A DNA stretch of 64,000 nucleotides from Rosa chinensis (Eukaryota > Streptophyta > Magnoliopsida > Rosales > Rosaceae), in contig NC_037094.1 in the NCBI RefSeq assembly GCF_002994745.2, forward strand, positions 2,960,001-3,024,000, written 5' to 3'. Below, in pieces: positions 35,693 through 45,941 of the stretch (its first letter is position 1; the number at the start of each line of letters is the position of its first letter). Position numbers and translations under genes: made by a program. The notes beneath the pieces were generated by a model, which worked only from the letters and a program-made list of their open reading frames with translations, did not search any database and was not told the origin of the DNA.

Positions 35693-37572
35693 TGATAGGA
35701 GCATTTTAATGCGACGTTTTACTTGCTTTTCCCTACATTTCTTGCGTTATTTCCTTATTAAAACCCTGTTTAGGAAAGTTTTCATTCTTTGATTGGGAAA
35801 GTTCCTATTTGTAGAAAGTTTCTATTTTTATAGTTTCTATTTATCATTTTTAGTAAGTTGCCATTTTTCATTTTAGGAAAGTTTCTATTTTTCTTATTAG
35901 TTTCTATTTTTAGGACCTCCAAGCAAGTGGAAAATCTTGAGGAGGAAAATCAAAGTTGCAAGCAAGTGGAAAATCTTGAGGAGGAAAATCAAAGTTGCAA
36001 CCAAGTGGAAAATCTTGAGGAGGAAAATCAATTCAAGTTGAACAAGTGATAAACAAGTGGGAAGATATTTTTTACAAATTTGTCTAACATATCTAGCCCT
36101 TCATTTATGTTCATCTCCACCCTCCCATTCATCATTTTTTGGGCTATAAATACACTTCTCCTCTCACTCTCAAAATACCAATTCCTTCATCCATTCCATC
36201 TTCTTTGTCTCTCCATTTCCTTTCCATTTTCCTCAAATACACATTCCTTCATCCATTCCATCTCCTTGTCTCACCATTTCCTCTCCATTTTCCTTAGTCA
36301 CCATTTCCTATACCAATTCCTTCATCCATCTCATCTTCTTTGTCTCTCCATTTCCTTTCCATTTTTCCACATATTTCCTTCATCAATTTCATCTTCTTTG
36401 TCTCTCCATTTCCTTTCCATTTTCCTTCTCCATTCTCTAGTTGCAAAGTTCTGCGTTTTCAAGCAAGGAGAGGAAGAAGAAGAAGGAGCCGTGAAGATCA
36501 TATCCTCCACCATCCACCTTGAAGGCTTGCTTCCAAGATTCAAGATCCAACCATCTAGCTCTCCATCTCCATCTCCCCTCACGGTGTAATTCATTCTTTT
36601 TCCTTGTAATGATCTTTTGTTTTCCTTGTTTGAATTCATATGAACTTGTTTCTAGTTAACAATAATGTTTAGGGTAAAGTTTAAACCCAACTTCTATGTT
36701 TAAATAAAGAATTTCGAATTCTATAATTGTGATTCTAAGTTGCTTATGTGAGTTTGTTCGATTAAATTTGCTTTACAGAAAACTTTTATATGTTTATCTT
36801 ATTTGGGTCGACACTTATAGGATTTGCATGTAATTGGTGCTAGGTTTAAGAACATGAAATCGACTTTTCGTTTTGTGTAACTTGAATCAAAAGTAGTAAA
36901 GGTTCTGGACAAGAATCGAATTTAATTGAAGAGGATTGCAATTAGGTGGACTTTTCCATACTAAGTTGTACACTTGAGTTGATAGCCTTTCTCTATGTGT
37001 AATGCGTTAAACATGACATGATTGACTAGCTTTCTAGGGTTTGATTGCATGTTTGATAGGATTAATCTAGGTGCTTTCGCTTAGGTTAATTAGCATTGAA
37101 AAGTAAAAAATGGGAATTCATTTGCTTTCGAATGTTTCACATGATCAACTCCTCTCTCATGACTTGGAAGAACAATTATAGGGTTTGAATCGAATTTGAT
37201 TACATGGAATTAATTTTGATCTTTGTTCCTTATGTTTCACCCTTGTATATATGTTTTTACGTTTTCTTTATTTTATTTATTTTAATTTTAATTTTAAGAA
37301 TCCTAATCCCCCCCCCCCTTATTTGTGTTTACTTGTATATATTTATTCTTTATTTTATTTTTGTAAATAATACTTTATTATTTTAATTCTTTATTTGTTT
37401 ATACAATTGTATATATTTATATTCTTTATTTTATTTTTGTAAATAATACTTTTCTTTATTTGTTTCACAATTACAAGTGTACCCTCAATCCCCGGAATAG
37501 AACGATCCCTATTTGCTTATACTACTAACGATATTTTCAGGGTTAAATTGCGCGCTTGCTTTAGCGACATCA
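35693..37572 (+). repeat. 5' LTR of LARD (1880 bp)
   Basis: TG..CA ends. A TATAAATA box lies at 36145-36152. Three 39-bp tandem units (about 35922-36035) encode KQVENLEEENQSC repeats in an open frame. A pyrimidine-rich segment (36180-36435) repeats TCTCCATTTCCTTTCCATTT. The 169-codon frame at 36080-36589 is a product of this low-complexity tract and is not called as a gene. Confidence 0.95.
36145..36152 (+). promoter_or_regulatory. TATA box in LARD 5' LTR
   Basis: TATAAATA in GGCTATAAATACAC, repeated at 43208-43215 in the 3' LTR. It would start element transcription near 36180. Confidence 0.6.
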
Positions 37573-37577
37573 ATTTT

Positions 37578-37595
37578 TGGCGCCGTTGCCGGGGA
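37578..37595 (+). other. Primer-binding site of LARD
   Basis: TGGCGCCGTTGCCGGGGA begins 5 nt after the LTR. This string is the usual tRNA primer site (tRNA-Asp type) of Athila-like plant elements. Confidence 0.8.
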
Positions 37596-38772
37596 TTGAA
37601 AAATCACTTGTTAAATTGTGTCATTTATTGTATATATTTGTTGTATATAAATTGTTTAAAACTTAGTTTAAATATTATTTATATTATTGAACACGAATTT
37701 TAATTGTAGGTTGTAAATTGAGAGGAATAGGTGAAGTCTCTTTTGTTAATATTGGCCTAAACCCCTTATTGGTACCTAGCTCAGGTCCCTTAAGGTTGAG
37801 GGCGGCCTTTATTAACACTTGTTGAACTGTCTTCACACTTATGAACTTTTTCATCTTAGTAAGTATAGTCTATGTGGAATGGTGTCTAGGAAGGGGACAA
37901 CGTTCATGACGGGTTTTTGAATCCAGAAGTGCTTGCAAATGGGCCTAAACCACTATGTGGGAGTAGCTCATGCCAAAATGGATTTTTCCTCTTGTGTTCG
38001 TCCTCCCCACCTGGCCATTTCAGTAAGGTTGCCCAAACGATTTGAAAGGGAGTTTGTGTCTAGGCGACTATACTTGGGCCGCACGTCCACTTGATTTACC
38101 GCTTGGAATTTGATTCGATATCAATAATGTTTATAATAAAAGAAATACTTGTGAATACTCTATACGTGTAAATTATTTTGTTGTTTCACACTTTAAACTT
38201 GTAAAAATACTTTTCACGTTTTATACTCACTTGAGTACTTAACTTGTGTCTTATGTACAATATACTTGTTAATTATACTTGTAGTTTGTAATTAATAGTT
38301 ATACTTGTTTTTATTTTGTATTTCTTTGTTAATTATAGTTACTAACTTTATTTAATGTAGGTACCGTCTGGCTGCAAGACGTAAAATACAAGCGCTACTT
38401 GGGAGGCAACCCAATTCAGAATATAATCAGATTTGCTTTCTCTTTCCCTATGTCTTTTTATTTTTCAATTTTTCTCTATTGTTTTTATTTTAGGATTTGT
38501 TTTCGTAAATGTCTTCTATCTATGCTTACTTATTTCATTGCATGCTTTTAATTGATTACATTGAAGATAATGCAATATTTAAGTGTGGGGGAAGAGATTT
38601 ATATTTTTGTCTTTCATTTTGAGTCCTATATATATTTATATTTGTCTTTTATTTTTTGAGTCCTTTATATATATATATATAAAATAAAAAAAAATAAAAA
38701 AAAAAAAAACTGCATTCATTCAGTCTTATTAAATTCAGCTATTTACAAAAAAAAAAAAAAAAAAAAAAATAA
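37596..38772 (+). other. LARD 5' internal non-coding region
   Basis: Athila-like leader without ORFs. A module 38361-38594 (GTACCGTCTGGCTGCAAGAC, GGGAGGCAACCC, then AAGTGTGGGGGAAG) is repeated, diverged, at 40581-40832. It ends in homopolymer-rich DNA (A-runs at 38682-38710 and 38747-38769), the likely junction with the captured segment. Confidence 0.6.
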
Positions 38773-38790
38773 TAATAATAATACTCTAAA

Positions 38791-39441
38791 CTAAGCCATG
38801 TCTGCATCTTTGTAGGAGTTGAGGCTGAGCTCAAGGGAAATGCGAGAGTCACCGCCATAGCCGCTACCTCCCTCGGAAGTAGTCTTCATGTTGCCAAAGA
38901 TGTCCTCACCATGCATGGGGAATAGTGGAAGGGTTTCAATCTCCTGGTGATCTCCTCCTCGTTGTTCCATGAAAGATTGTCCTCCTGTTGTGCCAAAGGA
39001 GGTAGTACTGGTATTAGTGTTGAAGGGTGAGGAGGAATATGGGTCAACACCATAGCCGACACGTGACCCAAAGTTTAGATCAATGGATCTACCATCATCA
39101 GTAGAACTAGTGGATCCAAAATTGAGATCGAGAGATCCACCAACCGGAACGTTCCGAAATTCCTTCAACTTCTGCCTCTCACGAGCCTTGAGGTTCTGGA
39201 ACCAAAAGAAGACGTTCTTGTCCTCGATCTGCCCATACTGTTTCAGATGAAGGCAGATCTCTTGAATCTGCTCTGGAGTTGGGTACTTAAAACCCTTATC
39301 ATAGTAAAGGCCCTTGAGGATTCTTAGTTGAGGAGGTGTGGGAGCCCACCGGTTATTAGTCCCTGCTGCTTGGTTGTTTCCTCCATCCTCGATTTGTTGC
39401 TGGGTCTATTGCTCCATTAGTTGCAGAGTTCGTGGTTCCAT
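38791..39441 (-). pseudogene. WUSCHEL-like homeobox gene copy with premature stop
   Basis: ATG at 39441-39439 opens MEPRTLQLMEQ, then TAG at codon 12 (39408-39406). Beyond it the same frame is open to the stop at 38791, 216 residues in all if the stop is counted. Residues 29-93 are a WOX homeodomain: NNRWAPTPPQLRILKGLYY, then KNVFFWFQNLKARERQK. The extra Tyr in LYYDKG is a WUS-type insertion lacking in other WOX proteins; QNHKAR is altered to QNLKAR. The WUS box TLPLFPMHGED is at about 170-180 and an EAR-like SLELSLN at about 202-208. Two LDLNF/IDLNF motifs lie between. WUS represses targets to maintain shoot stem cells. No introns interrupt the frame, and Arabidopsis WUS (292 aa) is longer. 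There is no ATG between the stop and the homeodomain, so a normal protein is unlikely. Confidence 0.88.
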
Positions 39442-39550
39442 GTTGATGAAGAAAGGATTTGAGTTTCGAAAGAAAGGCTGAAGGGTTGAGAGAGAAAGGC
39501 TGGAACTCGGAAGAATTTTCTTTTGGAGTGAACAGTCGCTCAGAATGCAC

Positions 39551-39559
39551 CTATTTATA
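39551..39559 (-). promoter_or_regulatory. TATA box of the WUSCHEL-like copy
   Basis: TATAAATAG on the minus strand, 110 bp before the ATG, gives a plausible leader of about 80 nt. It suggests that promoter DNA as well as coding sequence was captured. Confidence 0.55.
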
Positions 39560-39659
39560 GAACGAGTGAGCAGATCTCCACCGTTGGATCGACGATCTCT
39601 GATATTAAATCGACGCGTTGGATTAAAGTCACCCGAAAACACGGAAAAGCTGTTGGCTC

Positions 39660-39870
39660 GTGAAGGACACGTGGGGGAACCAAACTGATCTCGAGGAGCT
39701 GTGACAGATAAGCTACAGCCGAAAGCAGGTTTAATTGCCGTGAATCAAGGAAAAGAAAGGACGCGTGGGGGAATCAAACGAATCTCGAGGATCCGTGACA
39801 GACAAGCTATAGCCGAAAGCATGCCATAAATCCAGGAAAAGAAAGGAATATTTACACGTGGGGGAGTTTC
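39660..39870 (-). repeat. Tandem repeat upstream of the WUSCHEL-like copy
   Basis: Two diverged units of roughly 90 bp (39660-39757 and 39758-39845), plus the start of a third, share CGTGGGGGAA.CAAAC, ATCTCGAGGA and GACA.GCTA.AGCCGAAAGCA. The units carry ACACGTGG, ACGCGTGG and ACACGTGG; ACACGTGG is a G-box/ABRE core. Confidence 0.6.
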
Positions 39871-40043
39871 TTGGGCCGTGAACTATCATAACTCTTCTCC
39901 TTCCCGGAGAAGCTTTGTTAAAACCGTGTGCCTATTGAGATTTCTACCCTATTTTGTGCTTTACATATACATCCTTTTTTGTCTCTTCCAGATTTTACTA
40001 AGGTTTGTCTAAGCGTGCAGTTTCAAATTCCTTCTACTTCCTC

Positions 40044-40574
40044 ATGGCTCGAACCAAGGTTACCCCTCGCAGGGGCGTCAATCAACGCCGTGTTCTCTCT
40101 TTGGAAGAAGAAGGTCGTCAAGCGGCCACTAGAGCTGGGCTTACTCGTCCATGGGACCATCGTCCTATCCGTGAGCGTACCCGCAGTCCCCCTCCTTTGC
40201 CTCGTCGCTCTCCCAGACTGCATCCCGGAGAGTCTTCTTCCTCACCAGCTGCTCGTGCTCCTCGGCCTGTGGCCACCCTGGAAAGCTTGTCGGATTCGAT
40301 TGATGATTTGCGCTCCTCTCTCCGCGATGGTATTATGGTGACAGATTGGAGAGTCAATTGCATGATCGATTACATCTCTGAGATGAACTGCTCTTTGATC
40401 CGCTGTCACACTGCAATAAACAAGCTTGCTCAGGAAGTCAATAACTTGCAGAGTTATCCTCCTGGGTTTCCTCGCAAGGACGCTACTGTATCACACCATG
40501 AAGACCCTCCTCCGGAGGCTGAAACCAGCAAGAGGGCTGCCACTCGCCCGCATACCGCTCCTCCAAAGGAGTAA
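40044..40574 (+). CDS. LARD-borne ORF of unknown function
   Basis: Start chosen at the ATG opening MARTKVTPRRGVNQRR (176 aa); an upstream ATG at 40005 in the same frame is possible. The N-terminal third is basic and Pro/Arg/Ser-rich (RSPPPLPRRSPRLHPG). Residues about 85-145 look helical (DSIDDLRSSLRDG, INKLAQEVNNLQ). The tail is Pro/Glu-rich. There is no zinc knuckle, protease or RT motif. The open frame lies in sense orientation just upstream of the second Athila-type module. It could be a remnant of a gag-like or other element-specific protein. I do not recognise the family. Confidence 0.45.
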   Translation: MARTKVTPRRGVNQRRVLSLEEEGRQAATRAGLTRPWDHRPIRERTRSPPPLPRRSPRLHPGESSSSPAARAPRPVATLESLSDSIDDLRSSLRDGIMVTDWRVNCMIDYISEMNCSLIRCHTAINKLAQEVNNLQSYPPGFPRKDATVSHHEDPPPEAETSKRAATRPHTAPPKE

Positions 40575-40832
40575 ATTGAGGTACAAGTCTAGGCTGAAAG
40601 ACTTTAAACATTAAGCGCTGCATGGGAGGCAACCCATTTCAACTGTAGCTGTGGAGGAGCCATCAAACGCAGATTTGCTTTCTTGAACTCTTCCTTCTAT
40701 TTTATTTTCATGAATTTTAGGTTGTTTTAGGTTTCGTTGTGTTAATTTTCTCTTCTATGCTTGATTTATGCTTTGCATGATTTATATTTGTTTATACATT
40801 GAGGACAATGCATGAATTAAGTATGGGGGAAG

Positions 40833-42740
40833 GGTTATTGCTTTATTGTGTTTTTAGTAGTTAGTATATAAAAAAAAAAAATAGTTGATGTTGGATTGTG
40901 TTTTTTGTGTTTTTAATTGATGTTGTGATACACTAAGGTATATTGGATTAAACATAGTCTTGAAAAAGGGTAGCTGTTTCAGTCCCATTGCACATCGAGA
41001 CTCCCTGTTCCCGTACCTAAGTGTTGAAATTAAATTATTTAAAAAAAAAAAAAAATTTGGTTACTTTTGTTTTGTTTTTGAGTCTTAGAATGCCCTTTCA
41101 ACTGTCTAAGATGATTCTATATCTCTAAAATCATGATTAAAAGAGGATCACAAAATTGAGATGATTTTTAAAATGGTATTCTTTGGTTAATTGAGATATA
41201 TGAAAAATGCATGCATGTGTAGTGGATATGGATTTCGTAACCTTGGTACAGAATATGAGCATGTTAGGATGAGTTTTGATTCATAAAAGCCCATGTGAGA
41301 TATTTGAGCCATGTCCCTTTTTCTTGGAGTGATAATTGAAAAATATATTCTTAATTTCTTGGCGATGTTTTGATGATCTCATTACTCTTTCATTTGATTG
41401 ATTGCTTGCCATAGATTAAGTTTGATGGACTAGAGAATGCTAGAATTCGCTCTTGTGCTTGTTGAGACGTTTGTCAATACATGGCCCTGATTCTGGAAGG
41501 GATAGAGGCAACCTAGGAATTATCACCATTGCCAAATAAGCATGTGTCCCTATTTGTGCCCGTCATGGGACTCCCTTAGATAAACCCTTTGAGCTTACAT
41601 TAAGCCTTTTCTTTCATCACCCTTAAATCCTTAACCCTGAACCTTAGTATAGCTACACTCCTACCCTTTGTTCTAAAAACTTAGTGGAGCTATATTTTGG
41701 GACTTTACTTGAGGATTTGGCATTGAGAAAGAAGATTGAGAAGAGGTGAAAGTTCAAATGTGGGGGTAGACTTGTCCATGAGAAAAAAAAAATTATGTGA
41801 AAGCCGTGAAAAAGAAATGAAAAAGAAAAAAAATGTGTACGGCTAGAAAATTAAAAGAAAGAAAAGAAAAAATGTATATGGATTTTAGTCCTCCATACTT
41901 GGTGAGTTTGGAGTTTGTTTTGAATTGAAGACCCACTATTGGAAAATTTGGTCTTTGTCCAATTCACTAGTTCGAGGGAAGTTTAGAGTGAAGATTGGGC
42001 CTAACATGAAGACATTTGGCCCTTTCATAAAACCTCTATGGGATGTGACGTTTTGATATATCTTGGTGGATTTCTAGAAGTCTCTACATCTACATGAGCT
42101 CTGCTAGGTTTTTAGGACACTTTGTGAAATTCCTTACCTTTCGTTTCTTAAAACCTTGAGCCTTGGCCCCATTACAACCCTAAATAAGACCTTCTTGATC
42201 CTTAAGATGGGACAGCCTTTGATTTGTGGAGATGAGTTACAAGAGTTGAACCTATGGCTTGGGTCCATCCGTGCAAGTAATTGATATCCTTCATGAGATC
42301 TTTTCAAAAAAAAATTATATTCACAAAGTGCTTTTCGTTTCTTATATATGTGAGCTATTTGATTGCCTCAAAATATTTTCTCTCACATATAATTGAGTGA
42401 TTATAAGCTTTTAAGCATTGTCTTGAATTCTGAGAGAAGAAAGAGTGGATATATCTTGTGAGGATATGAATCATACTTGTTCGAAGCATGCTTAAAAGAA
42501 ACCATCACCATTATTACAACCAAGTCCTACTTGTGTATGTGTGGATTATATGTTTCAATTAACTCTCGAATGCCTAACATTGAATCTTGGTTGAGTGCTA
42601 ATCTTGATGTTGTGAAAGTAGGAGATTTCTGAGACAAAAAGTTGAAGGGCAATAGAGTCATTGTTTTTGTAGAGTCTTTAATTTTCGTTGAGTCTTAGTG
42701 TGTGTCTTAGTGTGATTTTGCTAAGGGACTAGCAAAAGCT
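40833..42740 (+). other. LARD 3' internal non-coding region
   Basis: About 1.9 kb, AT-rich, no ORF over 60 codons and no pol remnants. It contains several GTGGGGG strings (for example about 41760) and ends at the polypurine tract. Confidence 0.6.
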
Positions 42741-42755
42741 AAGTGTGGGGGAATT
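42741..42755 (+). other. Polypurine tract of LARD
   Basis: AAGTGTGGGGGAATT directly abuts the 3' LTR, where it would prime plus-strand DNA synthesis. Confidence 0.8.
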
Positions 42756-44634
42756 TGATAGGAGCATTTTAATGCGACGTTTTACTTGCTTTTCCCTACA
42801 TTTCTTGCGTTATTTCCTTATTAAAACCCTGTTTAGGAAAGTTTTCATTCTTTGATTGGGAAAGTTCCTATTTGTAGAAAGTTTCTATTTTTATAGTTTC
42901 TATTTATCATTTTTAGTAAGTTGCCATTTTTCATTTTAGGAAAGTTTCTATTTTTCTTATTAGTTTCTATTTTTAGGACCTCCAAGCAAGTGGAAAATCT
43001 TGAGGAGGAAAATCAAAGTTGCAAGCAAGTGGAAAATCTTGAGGAGGAAAATCAAAGTTGCAACCAAGTGGAAAATCTTGAGGAGGAAAATCAATTCAAG
43101 TTGAACAAGTGATAAACAAGTGGGAAGATATTTTTTACAAATTTGTCTAACATATCTAGCCCTTCATTTATGTTCATCTCCACCCTCCCATTCATCATTT
43201 TTTGGGCTATAAATACACTTCTCCTCTCACTCTCAAAATACCAATTCCTTCATCCATTCCATCTTCTTTGTCTCTCCATTTCCTTTCCATTTTCCTCAAA
43301 TACACATTCCTTCATCCATTCCATCTCCTTGTCTCACCATTTCCTCTCCATTTTCCTTAGTCACCATTTCCTATACCAATTCCTTCATCCATCTCATCTT
43401 CTTTGTCTCTCCATTTCCTTTCCATTTTTCCACATATTTCCTTCATCAATTTCATCTTCTTTGTCTCTCCATTTCCTTTCCATTTTCCTTCTCCATTCTC
43501 TAGTTGCAAAGTTCTGCGTTTTCAAGCAAGGAGAGGAAGAAGAAGAAGGAGCCGTGAAGATCATATCCTCCACCATCCACCTTGAAGGCTTGCTTCCAAG
43601 ATTCAAGATCCAACCATCTAGCTCTCCATCTCCATCTCCCCTCACGGTGTAATTCATTCTTTTTCCTTGTAATGATCTTTTGTTTTCCTTGTTTGAATTC
43701 ATATGAACTTGTTTCTAGTTAACAATAATGTTTAGGGTAAAGTTTAAACCCAACTTCTATGTTTAAATAAAGAATTTCGAATTCTATAATTGTGATTCTA
43801 AGTTGCTTATGTGAGTTTGTTCGATTAAATTTGCTTTACAGAAAACTTTTATATGTTTATCTTATTTGGGTCGACACTTATAGGATTTGCATGTAATTGG
43901 TGCTAGGTTTAAGAACATGAAATCGACTTTTCGTTTTGTGTAACTTGAATCAAAAGTAGTAAAGGTTCTGGACAAGAATCGAATTTAATTGAAGAGGATT
44001 GCAATTAGGTGGACTTTTCCATACTAAGTTGTACACTTGAGTTGATAGCCTTTCTCTATGTGTAATGCGTTAAACATGACATGATTGACTAGCTTTCTAG
44101 GGTTTGATTGCATGTTTGATAGGATTAATCTAGGTGCTTTCGCTTAGGTTAATTAGCATTGAAAAGTAAAAAATGGGAATTCATTTGCTTTCGAATGTTT
44201 CACATGATCAACTCCTCTCTCATGACTTGGAAGAACAATTATAGGGTTTGAATCGAATTTGATTACATGGAATTAATTTTGATCTTTGTTCCTTATGTTT
44301 CACCCTTGTATATATGTTTTTACGTTTTCTTTATTTTATTTATTTTAATTTTAATTTTAAGAATCCTAATCCCCCCCCCCTTATTTGTGTTTACTTGTAT
44401 ATATTTATTCTTTATTTTATTTTTGTAAATAATACTTTATTATTTTAATTCTTTATTTGTTTATACAATTGTATATATTTATATTCTTTATTTTATTTTT
44501 GTAAATAATACTTTTCTTTATTTGTTTCACAATTACAAGTGTACCCTTAATCCCCGGAATAGAACGATCCCTATTTGCTTATACTACTAACGATATTTTC
44601 AGGGTTAAATTGCGCGCTTGCTTTAGCGACATCA
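42756..44634 (+). repeat. 3' LTR of LARD (1879 bp)
   Basis: Nearly identical to the 5' LTR. I found one substitution (CCCTCAATCC versus CCCTTAATCC) and one C fewer in the C-run near 44372. The TATA box is at 43208-43215, and its outward transcription would reach the LINE RNase H relic. Confidence 0.95.
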
Positions 44635-44767
44635 GCTATGCATGCTTGTAGGATGATCTCAGGTTATGTAAATACTTTCGGCCGCATAGCCATTGGTTGC
44701 ATGTTCAACTCTATCTAGGATCTTTGTGTAGTTAAGAAATTTGGGATTCCTTGTAAACCTCGTTGTG

Positions 44768-45271
44768 CACCCCGTATCATAGAGGTAAATTGGTTGGGTT
44801 TAAATTAATATGGATGGGGCATGAAAAATGAACTCACCAAGTGCGGGTTATGGTGGGGTTTTTCAAGACTATAAGGGTGAGCTTCTTGGTGCTTTCTCCT
44901 CCAATTTAGATATCCCAAGCTCAGTTGCAGCTGAAGTAATGGCGGTAATCAAAGGTATTGAGTTGGCTTGGGTTCGTGATTGGAAGCATGTTTGGTTAGA
45001 AGTTGATTCATCTATTGTTCTCACATTCCTTCACTCTCCTCATATGGTGCCTTCGCAGCTTCGAGTGGAGTGGGGTAATTGTCTTCATTGGGTTTCTCAG
45101 ATGCACTTTCGTTCTTCACACATTTATAGAGAGGGTAATCAAGTTGCTGATGCTTTAGTTAATTTTGGTAATTCTTTGTCTGATATGATTTGGTGGGATT
45201 CGATTCCACAATTTGTAATTTCTTTTTGTGCACGAGACCGTTTAGGTTTTCCTAATTTTTGTTTTAACTAG
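44768..45271 (+). pseudogene. LINE RNase H domain
   Basis: It continues the LINE after the LARD. It has an MDGA box upstream of a stop, then GYGGVFQDYKGELLGAF, VAAEVMAVIKGIELA and WLEVDSS, and ends HIYREGNQVADAL. These are the catalytic-region motifs of plant RNase H_like/RVT_3 domains. An in-frame stop near 44825 separates the first Asp from the rest. A 3' UTR with AATAAA at about 45382 follows. Confidence 0.85.
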
Positions 45272-45476
45272 TTTGTAGTTCTTTAGTTGTTCTTGAAGAG
45301 GCATGTCTCTTCCATCTTTCGAGGGGTAAGGTTGTTGTCTTCCCCTTGCCCGTCTTGATGTTCTCGTTTTTCTTTTTCTTTCAATAAATTTCCCTCGTTC
45401 TGTTGAGATTTCCTTAAAAAAAAAAATAATAATAATAATAATAATGAATGAGGATGTGTTTCTAAACTCTTTTTTT

Positions 45477-45866
45477 GTTTGTTTGAAATAAGGGCTGGTG
45501 CAGCTGCCCTCAGGTCTTCAGTAATGAAACTGTTGAATACAATTGGGGGGGACATAAAGCGTAAACCCCGAATAATTAGCAACGAGAGAACATCCCGAAT
45601 AATAACAGGAACCTCCACTAAACTTATGTATTCAAACAGGCACTAACTAGCAAGGGTTGACAAACCAGATATCTGGGCAACTCCATTTGCTTCACAATAG
45701 TGACACAACTGAAAGATAAAGCTCATACAAACCCATAAAGCAATTAGACCTGCTCTCCCATAATGTTGTCGACTAGAAACACCTCCAGCGACCCTTCGTT
45801 TCATCATACCACTAGGGGATCGGATTGCGCCCATTTGATAATGACTCGCCACTTCTCTAATAATTA
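45477..45866 (-). mobile_element. Retroposon 3' part, family B
   Basis: On the minus strand it reads through TTGTATTCAACAGTTTCATT and GCCCTTATTTCAAA to an A-rich tail, matching 15925-16122 and 30766-32385. The TCCTGTTATTATTCGGGA string is shared with the first of these. 5'-truncated; no TSD was found. Confidence 0.7.
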
Positions 45867-45941
45867 CTTATTATATATACATGACTTTACATGAAATAAT
45901 TGTCGAGTGAACAAATAATGATTAAAACATTATTTAAATAA

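Larger units (their letters stand above)
35693..44634 (+). mobile_element. LARD: non-autonomous Athila-like LTR element with captured WUSCHEL-like gene
   Basis: LTRs 35693-37572 and 42756-44634 begin TGATAGGAGC and end GCGACATCA. TSD GCTAT lies at 35688-35692 and 44635-44639. The primer-binding site TGGCGCCGTTGCCGGGGA follows the 5' LTR, and AAGTGTGGGGGAATT precedes the 3' LTR. These signals match Athila-like gypsy elements. The 5.2-kb interior has no gag, protease, RT or integrase. It holds a duplicated Athila-type non-coding module, a sense ORF at 40044-40574 and an antisense WUSCHEL-like gene copy. By eye the LTRs differ at one base (37488/44549 region, C/T) and one C-run length, so insertion is recent. 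It needs proteins from an autonomous partner to move. Confidence 0.93.
33799..45432 (+). mobile_element. 5'-truncated L1-type LINE, split by the LARD
   Basis: RT, zinc-binding RT-associated domain and RNase H occur in plant L1 order, followed by a 3' UTR and an A-rich tail (45416-45441). The 5' end begins inside RT at about 33799; a short match AATGAAT occurs at both ends (33797-33803 region and about 45440-45448), consistent with a TSD. An 8.94-kb LTR element sits between the zinc domain and RNase H. Stops and frameshifts make the LINE inactive. Confidence 0.85.

Noticed and set aside
36080..36589. 169-codon frame, identical copy at 43143-43652
   Set aside because: Encoded by the pyrimidine-rich repeat of the LARD LTR; Ser/Phe/His low-complexity, present only because the LTR is duplicated.
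38791..39168. Separate 125-residue protein starting at codon TTG (KEFRNVP)
   Set aside because: The start is a TTG inside the homeodomain end; the frame continues upstream through the full homeodomain, so it is part of the WUSCHEL-like copy.
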